Positions 46,210 to 55,769 of a stretch of 64,000 bases of DNA are shown here, piece after piece. The stretch lies in the NCBI GenBank assembly GCA_001885315.1, contig MLPZ01000001.1, positions 372,001 through 436,000 on the forward strand, read 5' to 3'. This DNA is from Treponema sp. CETP13 (GTDB lineage Bacteria; Spirochaetota; Spirochaetia; Treponematales; Treponemataceae). The notes beneath the pieces were generated by a model. It searched no databases and was not told the origin of the DNA. It saw only the letters and a program-made list of their open reading frames with translations. The position numbers were made by a program, and so were the translations under genes. Numbering within the stretch: the first letter of the stretch is position 1; each line of letters begins with the position of its first letter.

Positions 46210-47700
46210 ATGAAAATATTAATGATCACATCAGAAGCTTTCCCTTTTGTTAAAACAGGAGGGCTTGCAGATGCAGTTTCGGCTCTAGCAATAGCTTTAC
46301 ACAAATGTGGACATGATGTCAGAATTGTTTTACCTCGTTATTATACTATACGAAGAGATAGTTTAGAACTCTTAAATGCTCCTCTGAAAATTAATATAGG
46401 CAACAAAGTTTATTCAACATCAATTTATAAAACTACAATGCCTGGAACTACTAATAGAACAGATAAAATAGGATTACCTGTATATTTTATAGATTATGAG
46501 CCTGCCTTTGGACGTGATGGTGTATATGGCAGTAAAACAGAATCTGATTTTAGAGATAATCCTTTTAGATTTTCTATACTTTGCAATGGTGTTTTTGAAC
46601 TATGCAAAAAAATAAATTGGTATCCAGATATAATGCATGCTCATGATTGGGCTAGTGCTTTAGTTCCTGTGTTATTGAAGTTTTATAAACGAAAAGAGCA
46701 GTTTTCTCAAGTATCAAGTGTTTTAACTATTCATAATTTGGGGTACCAAGGTGTTTATTCAAAAGAAAATTACCCTATTACTGGTATGAAATGGACCGAG
46801 TTTTATAAAGCTGGGTTCGAAGATTGGGATAATATTAATTTTCTAAAAGCAGGATTAGTGTCTGCAGATGTTCTTACAACAGTTTCTCCAACTTATGCAC
46901 AAGAGATTCAAACAGCAGCATATGGTTTTAGAATGGATCCCATTATACGTAATAGAAAAAGTGATGTATATGGAATTTTGAATGGGGTTAATATAGACGT
47001 TTGGAATCCTATGAATGATAATAAAATAACTGCTAATTACTCTGTAAAAACAATGGATAAAAAGGCTGAAAACAAAGCAGAACTACAAAAACGAATGGGC
47101 TTAAAAATAGATTCAACAATTCCTGTCGTTGGAATCATAACCCGACTTACAGATCAAAAAGGGGTTTCAGAATTATTTGGGCCAACATATGGATGTGTGT
47201 ATAATATGTGTGTTGATTTTAAAATGCAATTCATTGTACTCGGTTCTGGAGAAAAATGGTGTGAAGACGAATTGCGAAATTTAAATTCCAAACTTCCTAA
47301 TATGGGAGTATATATCGGATATGATGATGAGTTGAGCCACCTTATAGAAGCCGGAAGTGATTTTTATCTTATGCCTTCAAAATATGAACCGTGTGGATTA
47401 AATCAAATGTATTCTTTAATGTATGGAACACTTCCAATAGTTCGTCGGACAGGAGGTTTAGCTGATACAGTTGAACAATATAATGAAAAGACTGGCGAAG
47501 GAACAGGCTTTATGCTTAATGATTTAACACCCCGAAGTATTTATGATACTGTTGGATGGGCAATGTATGCTTGGTATAATAAACCAGAACATATTAAAAA
47601 AATGAAGATTGCTGGCATGAAAAAAAACTTCTCTTGGGAAATGTCCGCTAAAAAGTATGAAGATGTATATAAAATTGCACAAAATAAAGTAAAAGAATAA
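46210..47700 (+). CDS. glgA: Glycogen synthase, ADP-glucose type (GT5)
   Basis: Elongates alpha-1,4-glucan from ADP-glucose. The donor-binding KTGGL motif starts at K15, exactly as in E. coli GlgA. HAHDW, TIHNLGYQG, ITRLTDQKG and PSKYEPCGLNQMYSLMYGTLP are all canonical. Length 496 aa is slightly above E. coli GlgA. Start ATG with AGGAG upstream. No glgC, glgB or glgP is nearby in this window. Contrast with the variant GT5 protein encoded at 24472. Confidence 0.95.
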   Translation: MKILMITSEAFPFVKTGGLADAVSALAIALHKCGHDVRIVLPRYYTIRRDSLELLNAPLKINIGNKVYSTSIYKTTMPGTTNRTDKIGLPVYFIDYEPAFGRDGVYGSKTESDFRDNPFRFSILCNGVFELCKKINWYPDIMHAHDWASALVPVLLKFYKRKEQFSQVSSVLTIHNLGYQGVYSKENYPITGMKWTEFYKAGFEDWDNINFLKAGLVSADVLTTVSPTYAQEIQTAAYGFRMDPIIRNRKSDVYGILNGVNIDVWNPMNDNKITANYSVKTMDKKAENKAELQKRMGLKIDSTIPVVGIITRLTDQKGVSELFGPTYGCVYNMCVDFKMQFIVLGSGEKWCEDELRNLNSKLPNMGVYIGYDDELSHLIEAGSDFYLMPSKYEPCGLNQMYSLMYGTLPIVRRTGGLADTVEQYNEKTGEGTGFMLNDLTPRSIYDTVGWAMYAWYNKPEHIKKMKIAGMKKNFSWEMSAKKYEDVYKIAQNKVKE

Positions 47701-47740
47701 GTTGAAATAAAAGAAACTAATCAGAAGGAGACTTTTTATA

Positions 47741-48259
47741 ATGTTCCTAAAGTATATTGTTAGAATCTTAAAATCACTAAATTCCAATGCACATCCTGGA
47801 GAAATAGCTCATGCATGTGCTTTGGGTGTATTACTAGGGTTTATGCCTAAAAACAATGCTTTATGGTGGTTAATTTTTATTTTTACCTTATTTATGCGAA
47901 TAAATAAGGGATCTTATTTTATTTTTATTATTATAGGGTCTCTTTTTGCACCTCTTTTAGATAGTTTTTTTGATGCTTTTGGATATTTAATTCTTACGAT
48001 TCCAACCTTTGAAAGTGTATTTTCTGCTTGGCTAGAAATTCCATTTATAAGCTTTACAAAATTTAATAATACTGTTGTCATGGGGAGCTTTTTAACCGGA
48101 GTTATAGTATATATCCCAATGTATATGATTATTCGCATATTTATAAAGATATGGCGTAAGTATATTGCCTCTAAGTTTAGTAATAGCAGAATAGTATTAG
48201 CTTTTTATAAAATTCCTTTTATAAAAAAAATTGCTACTATAGTTGCGGAGGTACAATAA
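47741..48259 (+). CDS. TIGR03546 family membrane protein (DUF2062-like)
   Basis: A 172-residue protein with about four membrane segments. The motif HPGEIAHACALGVLLGFMPKNNALWW (about 18-43) resembles the DUF2062/TIGR03546 family, which is found in outer-membrane bacteria next to TIGR03545. The start has a strong Shine-Dalgarno (AAGGAG). The ORF ends two bases before the ATG of the next gene. Function unknown; it probably works with its neighbour. Confidence 0.78.
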   Translation: MFLKYIVRILKSLNSNAHPGEIAHACALGVLLGFMPKNNALWWLIFIFTLFMRINKGSYFIFIIIGSLFAPLLDSFFDAFGYLILTIPTFESVFSAWLEIPFISFTKFNNTVVMGSFLTGVIVYIPMYMIIRIFIKIWRKYIASKFSNSRIVLAFYKIPFIKKIATIVAEVQ

Positions 48260-48260
48260 A

Positions 48261-50390
48261 ATGGCTAAAAAAATATCACAACCTAAATTAATAAGCTCAA
48301 AAAAAATTCCTAAATTATACAGAAAAAAATATACATCTAAAAAATTAGAAAAAAAAATATATAAAAAACTTTATATAGATAAAGATAGAGAATTTGTTGA
48401 GTCTTTTTTTAAAAAAAATGAGAGTGGTTTTTATACAGGTTTCTTTCCTGAAAAAATGATAAAAACAGATGTTTTGCGTTTAAAAAAACTTGCAAAACAA
48501 ATAAAAAAACAAAAAGGACGAATTAAAATACTCCCATTAATTGCTGTTTTAGTTACTATTGCAATTGTTATGATTACAGTACTATTGGGTAAAAATATTT
48601 TTGTTAAGACAATATTGCAAAAAAACTTAGAATCTGTTTTTGAAGCAAAAACAACTATAGAGCAAGTAAATGTTGAGCTCTTTAATTCACGTATTTCTCT
48701 AGAAAATCTTAGCATTGCAAACAAAGACTTTCCTATGAAAAATCTTTTTGAGGTTGGTAAAATTGAACTAGATTTTAATTTAGCTCAACTTCTACGGGGT
48801 AGGTTTGTCTCTGAGAACATAGAAGCTACAGGTATGCAATTTGGAACAAATCGTAAAATATCAGGAGCTTTATCATCAATAAAAAACACCTCAAATTCTG
48901 AAATTTCAAATGAAAAAAATGAAGTTGCAATTTCTAATCAGAAAGACAGTGATTCAGTAAAAATGCAAATTTCAGATTTTTTTGATAATTATGATCCTAA
49001 AACTATTATAGAAGAATCAACGAATGAGCTACAAACACCCAACGTTGCTAAAAAAAGTGAACAACAAATAAAAGAAATAGTCTCAAAATGGCAAGAAGAA
49101 TCAAATACGATACAAACAAAAGTAACTGTATTTAATACTTCTGCAAACAAATTAATTAAAAAGGATTACTCATCTATAAAAGATCCTTTAAAAATAAAAA
49201 GTGCACTAATAGATATTAATGATTCATTACGACAAGCAAAAGATCTTAAAAATGAAATAGATACAATTACAAAAGATATTAGTACTGACAGAGATACAGT
49301 GAACACTATGGAGAAAACATTGCAAAGTGTTATTAATAATGATAAGGATATTATTAATGATAAAATTAATACAATAAAATCTCTTTCTGTAAAAGATAGT
49401 GAAATTTATGTTGTAAATAATGTTCTAGAATCCGTAGGTCTGGGAACATTAATAAAATATTTACCATACATAAATAAGGCTATCAATATTGCAAAAACTC
49501 TGAAAAAAGCGAAAGAAGAAAATTCAATAAAAAAAGCAACAAAAGATGAATCTCGTTTATCTGGGCGTGATATATATTATAAACGAAATAGTTTTCCGAC
49601 TTTTTTAATAGAAAAAATACAGTGCTCGGGACCAGAATTTTCAGCGAAAATAACAGATATTTCAAACGATGCAAATTTATGGGGAAAACCAATTTTTGGT
49701 GACGCAGATTTTACACATGCAGGGATATCTCATAAAATTTTAGTTACTGTTGATGCAAGAACAACAACTGATGCCTCTTTAATCAATGTTATGTATACAG
49801 GATCTGGTTATAAAATTTCTATTGGACCAGAAGATATACCATATACTGCTGTAGGAATACCTTCAATAAACGGTACCAATACAGTATCAATTAACGCCAA
49901 TGCAGATACAGATGGTAGTTTTAATGGATCTGGTTTATTAAAAGTAGCAGATTTAAACATATCAACAGACACTTTTGATCCAGAATGGGGATATTTAATC
50001 TATAAGAATGCATTGCAAAATATCAATACAATGAATGTTACTGCAAATTTTGCTTTCAAACCTGATAGTGGTTTAACACTAAACATAAAAAATGATGCGG
50101 ATTCGCAAATACAAAAAATAGTTATAAATGATATTAATTCGGTTATAGATGAAGTAAAAATAACAGCTAAAAATCAAGCTCTTGAAGAACTAAAAAAATA
50201 TACGAACAGTTTTGATAATCAATTGAAAGATTTTAATAATCTAGATTTACTATTAAGACAAATTAATATAGATTCAACCATTACAAGCTTAAACGATAAA
50301 AAAGATGGACTGACAAAACAAACAACAGAAAAAGCACAAGAAGTAATAGAAGATAAAACTAAAGATCTTATAAAAGGATTTAAGTTTTAA
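48261..50390 (+). CDS. TIGR03545 family protein, AsmA-like
   Basis: A 709-residue protein with a very basic cytoplasmic N-terminus (1-90), one membrane helix (about 92-115) and a large extracytoplasmic part. Residues 120-195 resemble AsmA-type domains (VEQVNVELFNSRISLENLSIAN, then a second unit ending in ENIEATGMQF). Coiled-coil segments occupy about 270-390, and beta-rich sequence follows to the end. Start ATG at 48261 after GGAGG. AsmA-like proteins move lipids between membranes in other bacteria; that role here is only a hypothesis from the fold. Confidence 0.75.
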   Translation: MAKKISQPKLISSKKIPKLYRKKYTSKKLEKKIYKKLYIDKDREFVESFFKKNESGFYTGFFPEKMIKTDVLRLKKLAKQIKKQKGRIKILPLIAVLVTIAIVMITVLLGKNIFVKTILQKNLESVFEAKTTIEQVNVELFNSRISLENLSIANKDFPMKNLFEVGKIELDFNLAQLLRGRFVSENIEATGMQFGTNRKISGALSSIKNTSNSEISNEKNEVAISNQKDSDSVKMQISDFFDNYDPKTIIEESTNELQTPNVAKKSEQQIKEIVSKWQEESNTIQTKVTVFNTSANKLIKKDYSSIKDPLKIKSALIDINDSLRQAKDLKNEIDTITKDISTDRDTVNTMEKTLQSVINNDKDIINDKINTIKSLSVKDSEIYVVNNVLESVGLGTLIKYLPYINKAINIAKTLKKAKEENSIKKATKDESRLSGRDIYYKRNSFPTFLIEKIQCSGPEFSAKITDISNDANLWGKPIFGDADFTHAGISHKILVTVDARTTTDASLINVMYTGSGYKISIGPEDIPYTAVGIPSINGTNTVSINANADTDGSFNGSGLLKVADLNISTDTFDPEWGYLIYKNALQNINTMNVTANFAFKPDSGLTLNIKNDADSQIQKIVINDINSVIDEVKITAKNQALEELKKYTNSFDNQLKDFNNLDLLLRQINIDSTITSLNDKKDGLTKQTTEKAQEVIEDKTKDLIKGFKF

Positions 50391-50573
50391 TTAAAAGAAA
50401 TAAAAATACATAAGAATAATTTGATTTGATATCTAGATTAAAGATTGTATATCTAGGTATCTTTATATATTTTATACTAGTTTCACTTAATATTAACTTA
50501 TTATAATGTATATTCTGTCTACCAAACTGTATGTGAATGGTATTTTTGAGAATCCCCTATTGATGTTTTTAGT
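50391..50573. other. Intergenic stretch with an AT-rich stem-loop
   Basis: The 183 bases between two convergent genes hold an 11-pair stem, 50428-50438 with 50451-50461 (one G-U pair, 12-base loop), followed by TTTATATATTTTA. It may be a weak terminator for the TIGR03545 gene. I see no other feature in this stretch. Confidence 0.45.
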
Positions 50574-51122
50574 TTAAAGAAATACGGATAATTCCTTATA
50601 CCAAATCTGTTGTAATTTTTTTAATGAATATCGTGCATTTGCTGGGCTTGTTGAGGGTAATTGTATGGGGTTTATTTTTGTGATTGGCTCTAAATATTTT
50701 GAATATAATTTTGTTGCCAATCCTCCATTTGTAAACACAGCTTTTATATTAGCTGTTTCAAAAATATTTTTAATATTAACTGGTGTTACATTTTTAATGC
50801 TGCTGTCACTAGAACCTGTAATTGTACACGAATAAATAACGTCCCAAAGAGCAATGTTATTTTCTAATAAAAGGTTTGTTTTTTCTTCTATACTCGAAGT
50901 TTGATTAAGTTTTTGTTCTTTAATTTGATTGTTACTTTTAAAACAAATATATGAGATAACATTCCAGAAACGGTTTTGCGGATGCCCGTAATAAAAATTA
51001 TTTTCACGTGATTTTCTCGAAGGAAAACTTCCTAAGATTAGTATTTTTGATTTTTCATTATAGATAGGATTCAGCGTATGCGTTACAAAAGTATTTTGAT
51101 TTGAATTATTTTTTTTGAGCAT
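50574..51122 (-). CDS. Hypoxanthine-DNA glycosylase, UDG superfamily
   Basis: Removes hypoxanthine (deaminated adenine) from DNA; family 6 of the UDG superfamily (TIGR04274). Motif 1 is GSFPSRKSRENNFYYGHPQNRFW (about 32-54) with the Asn that replaces the usual catalytic Asp, and motif 2 is LPSTSPANA near the C-terminus. Length 182 aa is normal. It is the last gene of a minus-strand operon with mfd, seven bases after the HD gene, which fits a DNA-repair role. Confidence 0.85.
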   Translation of the reverse strand: MLKKNNSNQNTFVTHTLNPIYNEKSKILILGSFPSRKSRENNFYYGHPQNRFWNVISYICFKSNNQIKEQKLNQTSSIEEKTNLLLENNIALWDVIYSCTITGSSDSSIKNVTPVNIKNIFETANIKAVFTNGGLATKLYSKYLEPITKINPIQLPSTSPANARYSLKKLQQIWYKELSVFL

Positions 51123-51129
51123 TATGTTT

Positions 51130-51624
51130 CTATTTGAAGAACATTAAATCGAATATTTTACACCCTGTTTTTGTTTTAAAAATTTTATTTCGAACAGAGT
51201 CAATTTCTTTTTTACCCGAACCACGTTCATAAAGATTAACTAAAAAATCTGCTTCAACTAATATTTGATATTCAATACTATTTATATTTGAATATGTATG
51301 ATGATGGCCAACTAAATAGCAAACTTTATTAATAAAATTCTCATCAGTATAACCTACAGATTCAAGCATTTTTTTCGCCTCTGACGGTCCTAATTCTTCT
51401 TGCAATTTGCCATTACTTTTACCATATTTTTCTTCTGCAATACGGATTCCGATATCATGAACATAGGTCGTTGCCTCTAATATTTCTAGCGTTTCATGAT
51501 CAAGATTTTCTCCTAACCCAATTAATCGACCATAGCTATGTACTTTTGTAAAATGTTGAATTCTTTCTGCACTGCCTGTATCAAATTGTATCATTGCAAA
51601 AAATAATGTGTCAAGTCTATTCAT
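51130..51624 (-). CDS. HD-domain phosphohydrolase
   Basis: A 164-residue protein of the HD superfamily of metal-dependent phosphohydrolases. The first His is in RIQHFTKVHSYGR (about 20-32), the HD doublet is in TTYVHDIGIR (H55-D56), and GHHHTY supplies further His. This fits the small HD family without extra domains. Substrate unknown; nucleotides are common. Start ATG with AGGAGA. Middle of the mfd operon. Confidence 0.82.
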   Translation of the reverse strand: MNRLDTLFFAMIQFDTGSAERIQHFTKVHSYGRLIGLGENLDHETLEILEATTYVHDIGIRIAEEKYGKSNGKLQEELGPSEAKKMLESVGYTDENFINKVCYLVGHHHTYSNINSIEYQILVEADFLVNLYERGSGKKEIDSVRNKIFKTKTGCKIFDLMFFK

Positions 51625-51654
51625 ATTAGATTTCTCCTAATGGTGTCTACTAAA

Positions 51655-52278
51655 TTATAATTGTTTTTTTATTATACTATCCCAGTCTTTTTTAGCTTGT
51701 TCTAAACCGGTCCAAACAAAACCGTTAATCCCTATTTCATTAGCTGCATCAATATTTTCTTGTAAATCATCAAAAAAAACACACTCTTCTGGCTTTGAAT
51801 GTAAACCATTTAAACAATTATAATATATTTCTTTCTCTGGTTTTATAAGTTTAACTCTACAAGAAAAACAAGCATAATCTGCTTTAGTAAAAAGAGGGAT
51901 ACTTTTTTCATACAAATCTAAAAATTCATATGGCATATTAGATAAGATTCCTAGTTTATAACCTTGTTTTTTAATATCTAAAGCCCATTTTGTTACATCT
52001 TTATGAAAATCTTTCCAACTTTCAAGATCGAGAAGAGCAATTTTTTTCATAAGTTCTGTGTCTTGTGCAACTTCAGTGTATCCATCATCAATTAAAAGTT
52101 GCTTGTACATTTCTGCTCCATTTATTGTTCCTCGGTCAAACTCAAAACGAAAACGATCGTAAACAGATTGAAATACTGCAGCAGGAACTCCTGTCATTTT
52201 TTGCATTTGAGCACTGCAGTCTCCAGTATTTGTGAGTGAAATTACGTTTCCGTAATCAAAAATTATTGTAGTTATCAT
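51655..52278 (-). CDS. HAD-superfamily hydrolase
   Basis: A 207-residue phosphatase-like protein of the HAD family, subfamily IA. Motif I is IIFDYGN with the nucleophile D8; it has Gly where many members have Asp, as in YihX-like phosphatases. Motif II is ILSNMP, motif III includes KPEKEIYYNCL, and motif IV is VFFDDLQENID. The start has GAGGAA upstream. It is eleven bases after mfd. Substrate unknown. Confidence 0.85.
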   Translation of the reverse strand: MITTIIFDYGNVISLTNTGDCSAQMQKMTGVPAAVFQSVYDRFRFEFDRGTINGAEMYKQLLIDDGYTEVAQDTELMKKIALLDLESWKDFHKDVTKWALDIKKQGYKLGILSNMPYEFLDLYEKSIPLFTKADYACFSCRVKLIKPEKEIYYNCLNGLHSKPEECVFFDDLQENIDAANEIGINGFVWTGLEQAKKDWDSIIKKQL

Positions 52279-52288
52279 AAATTCCTCT

Positions 52289-55200
52289 TTACAGCATTTC
52301 TAGTTTTTCTTTTATATATATTGCTTTATCTTGATTTCCAAGCTTATCTGTTTTTAATATAAGAACATTAGGGGCATTGGTATCCAATGTTATTTTTCCA
52401 CCATTTTCTTTTATTAATCGAATTACTTTATCAACTGAAATATCAGAAACTTTAGCAAATTCAACACGTACTACACCTTTATGTTCTTTTAAACTTGCTA
52501 TGTTTAATCTTCTGCAAACAATTCTTAATTCTGCAATTGCTAGTAGACTTGCAACATCACCAGGGATAGGCCCAAATCTATCTTCTAATTCTGAATACAA
52601 TTGTTCAAGTTCAGATTCATGATTGACAGAAGCTACTTTTTTGTATATCTCCATTTTAGTCTGTAAATTTGAAATGTATGAGTCAGGAATAAAACCTGAA
52701 TATTCTAATTCTAATAGAACTTCAGTTTGTTCTTCATAATTTTTGTCACTAAGACGTTCTACTGCAGCTTCTAAAAGTTGTAAATAGAGATCAAACCCAA
52801 CAGAATACACCTCGCCACTTTGATCTTTACCTAATAGATTTCCGGCACCTCTAATTTCCATATCTTTCATAGCGATTTTAAAACCACTGCCAAGCTCAGT
52901 AAAATCGCTGATTACTTGTAATCGTTTCATAGCTATTTCAGAAAGAGATCTACTATCTGGATATAGCAAGAAGGCTCTGGCTTTTCTATCACTACGGCCA
53001 ACTCGTCCTCTCAATTGATACAATTGTGATATCCCGTACATGTCTGCACGATCAATGATAATGGTGTTAACATTTGGTATATCGATTCCATTTTCAATGA
53101 TTGTGGTAGCAACTAGAACATGGAATCCTCCCATTTTAAACCTTCTAAATATATCATCTAATTGGTTAGCTGTCATTTGGCCATGTGCAATATCAACCAT
53201 CATTTCAGGGACTAATTTTTCGAGTTTTAATCGCGTTTCGTCCAAGGATTCAACCCGATTATGTAAATAAAAGACTTGCCCTCCTCGTTCGACTTCTCGT
53301 CTAATTGCGGCTGCAACACGATCTTCATTCCATGCGTCTATAACTGTTTCAATCGCTTGCCTGTTTTGTGGAGGTGTTGTTAAAAGACTCATATCTCGTA
53401 TTTTTAATAAACTCATATGAAGGGTTCGTGGAATTGGAGTTGCACTCATTGCTAAACAATCTATGTTTGTTTTCATTGTTTTAAGTTTTTCTTTATCCTT
53501 AACACCAAACCGTTGTTCTTCATCAATTATCATCAAGCCTAAATTCTTAAACTTTACATCTTTTTGAATAATTCGATGAGTTCCTATAAGGATGTCAATA
53601 TCATTAGTTTCGACACGTTCTAAAATCTTTTTTTGTTCTGCTTTTGAGACAAAACGAGATAGCTGTGCTATTTTAACAGGGAAATCTTTAAATCGTTCTA
53701 AGCAACTTTCATAATGCTGTTCTGCTAAAATAGTAGTAGGAGCTAAAAAAGCAACTTGTTTTCCACCTGCAACTGCTTTAAAAGCAGCTCTCATAGCCAT
53801 TTCTGTTTTCCCATAGCCAACATCACCACAAACCAACCTGTCCATCGGAATAGGTTTTTCCATATCTGCTTTAATTTCTGCAGCCACAGTTAATTGATCT
53901 TCTGTTTCAGTATAAGGAAATGCAGCATCAAAAGCTGTAATCATCTCATTGTCTTTTGGGAAAGGGAATCCTCGAGCAGCACGTCTTTTTGAGTATAAAT
54001 CTATGAGTTTTTCAGCTATATCTTCAACTGCTTTTTTTACTTTTGTTTTGCGATTTTCCCAACTTTTAGAGCCAAGTTTATCTAATCTTGGGGCTGATCC
54101 CTCATTCCCTATATAGCGCTGCACTAAATTTACTTGTTCTACAGGTATAAATACTGTTTCTTCATCTGCATATTCTAGGTTAATGTAGTCTCGCTCATTA
54201 CCCATTGCTTTTACACGTTTTATACCTTTAAACTTACCTATCCCATAATTGATATGAACTACATAGTCTCCGGGATTTAATTCTACAAAGGTGTCTATAA
54301 CTTTACTTTTAGCATGCTTTATTGATTTTGGTGGACGTTTTCGACGGCCAAAAATTTCGTTTTCTTGTATAACTAAAAGTTTAATTTCTGGAATTCCAAA
54401 CCCAGCCGATATTTCTAACGGAATGATATTTTTTGCTGGAACATAATCTTTAAGCAATTCTGTTATTCTTAGAGCTTGATTTTCAGAACCTGCAAATATG
54501 TATACTTTCCATCCTTGATTACTAACATTTTCAAGGGTTTCTTTTAATAAAGAAATATTACCAAAAAAACTTCTAGCTGAATCTGTTTCTAAATGAAGGC
54601 GTTCTTTTTCTACAATATCCGAACCATGAATAGTTCGAATTAAAATACGTTTGTTGTGTTGCTCTGACAATTGTTCAAATGAAAGCATTTGATATTGTGG
54701 AGCTGGCACCCAGGTTTCTTGTATTGTTTTACGATACATTCCTAAACACTCACGATTAAAACTTTCTTGTGAGTTTTTAAGACGATCAAAGTCAAAAAAT
54801 ATAACTGTATCACTATTATCAAGATAGTCAAATATAGAATATTTTTTATCAAATAGCATCGAATAAAAAAGCTCTTCCCCTTCACTTTCGTGGTTTACTG
54901 AAAGCTCAGTTAACAGGTGCTCACATTTTTCTGCAGCTCCTTGCTGATTCTGTTCTGAAACTGCAGTAGTTTTTAAAGTGTTTTCTAATTTTTGAACAAG
55001 AGTATCTGTCCATATTATTTCTTTCATTGGATAGATAACAATTTGTTTTAATTTTTCTAATGATTTTTGATTTTCAAAATCAAATGTTTTTATTTGTTCT
55101 ACAGTGTCAAAATCAAATACAATTCGATGTGGAAATTCTTCTCCAGGCATAAAAAAATCAAGGACTTCACCTCTTAAGGTAAACTCCCCATGAACTGTGA

Positions 55201-55732
55201 CTCGAGGAACCCTTGTATAACCTTGCTCAGTAAGTCGTTCTGCAAGTTTTATAGAATCTATTTCTTGTCCCTTTTTGACAGAAAAGAGAAGATTCTTTAT
55301 ATATGAAGGTTTTGGAACAGGGATAAGCGAGGCTCTTTGTGTGATTATAAAAATGCGGGGAGCCTTTTCTTTTATTGCTAATTTTGCTAATGCAGAAGCT
55401 CTTTCTCCAAAAATTAAAGACCCTTTTGTAACGGGTCTATAAGGAATCATTCCCCACCACGGTAATCTCCAAATTTGTACTTTATCCGAAGTTGGAATAG
55501 AACTAATTGCAGTACGAATATTTAATTCAAGAGAATCGGCTTCTTGTTCATTTGGAACAATTAAAACAATATCGCCTGTTGCTGTATTTAGATACTCTGA
55601 AAGAAAATAACCATCGAGAGCGCCTTGTAAGCCCTCTATTTCTGCAGGAAAATTCTCTTCATGAGGAGCTAAAGAGAGAATGACCGATTGCATGTCATTC
55701 CAAGTATGTATAATATTATGTAAGGTATTCAT
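52289..55732 (-). CDS. mfd: Transcription-repair coupling factor
   Basis: An SF2 translocase that removes stalled RNA polymerase and recruits UvrA. The N-terminal UvrB-homology domain is about 1-350 with GAVRGEV-like spacing (TLRGEVLDFF), the RNA polymerase-interacting domain has NPGDYVVHINYGIGKFKGI (about 500-520), Walker A is GDVGYGKTE, the DEEQ box is IIDEEQRFG, and SATPIPRT is motif III. The TRCF C-terminal domain closes it. I choose the ATG at 55732, giving 1147 aa, the usual length; 32 extra codons upstream have no family support. Its start is 38 bases from that of a divergent gene. Confidence 0.96.
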   Translation of the reverse strand: MNTLHNIIHTWNDMQSVILSLAPHEENFPAEIEGLQGALDGYFLSEYLNTATGDIVLIVPNEQEADSLELNIRTAISSIPTSDKVQIWRLPWWGMIPYRPVTKGSLIFGERASALAKLAIKEKAPRIFIITQRASLIPVPKPSYIKNLLFSVKKGQEIDSIKLAERLTEQGYTRVPRVTVHGEFTLRGEVLDFFMPGEEFPHRIVFDFDTVEQIKTFDFENQKSLEKLKQIVIYPMKEIIWTDTLVQKLENTLKTTAVSEQNQQGAAEKCEHLLTELSVNHESEGEELFYSMLFDKKYSIFDYLDNSDTVIFFDFDRLKNSQESFNRECLGMYRKTIQETWVPAPQYQMLSFEQLSEQHNKRILIRTIHGSDIVEKERLHLETDSARSFFGNISLLKETLENVSNQGWKVYIFAGSENQALRITELLKDYVPAKNIIPLEISAGFGIPEIKLLVIQENEIFGRRKRPPKSIKHAKSKVIDTFVELNPGDYVVHINYGIGKFKGIKRVKAMGNERDYINLEYADEETVFIPVEQVNLVQRYIGNEGSAPRLDKLGSKSWENRKTKVKKAVEDIAEKLIDLYSKRRAARGFPFPKDNEMITAFDAAFPYTETEDQLTVAAEIKADMEKPIPMDRLVCGDVGYGKTEMAMRAAFKAVAGGKQVAFLAPTTILAEQHYESCLERFKDFPVKIAQLSRFVSKAEQKKILERVETNDIDILIGTHRIIQKDVKFKNLGLMIIDEEQRFGVKDKEKLKTMKTNIDCLAMSATPIPRTLHMSLLKIRDMSLLTTPPQNRQAIETVIDAWNEDRVAAAIRREVERGGQVFYLHNRVESLDETRLKLEKLVPEMMVDIAHGQMTANQLDDIFRRFKMGGFHVLVATTIIENGIDIPNVNTIIIDRADMYGISQLYQLRGRVGRSDRKARAFLLYPDSRSLSEIAMKRLQVISDFTELGSGFKIAMKDMEIRGAGNLLGKDQSGEVYSVGFDLYLQLLEAAVERLSDKNYEEQTEVLLELEYSGFIPDSYISNLQTKMEIYKKVASVNHESELEQLYSELEDRFGPIPGDVASLLAIAELRIVCRRLNIASLKEHKGVVRVEFAKVSDISVDKVIRLIKENGGKITLDTNAPNVLILKTDKLGNQDKAIYIKEKLEML

Positions 55733-55769
55733 TAAAAAGTCCGATAATGTTAATATTGGAGAACCGGTT

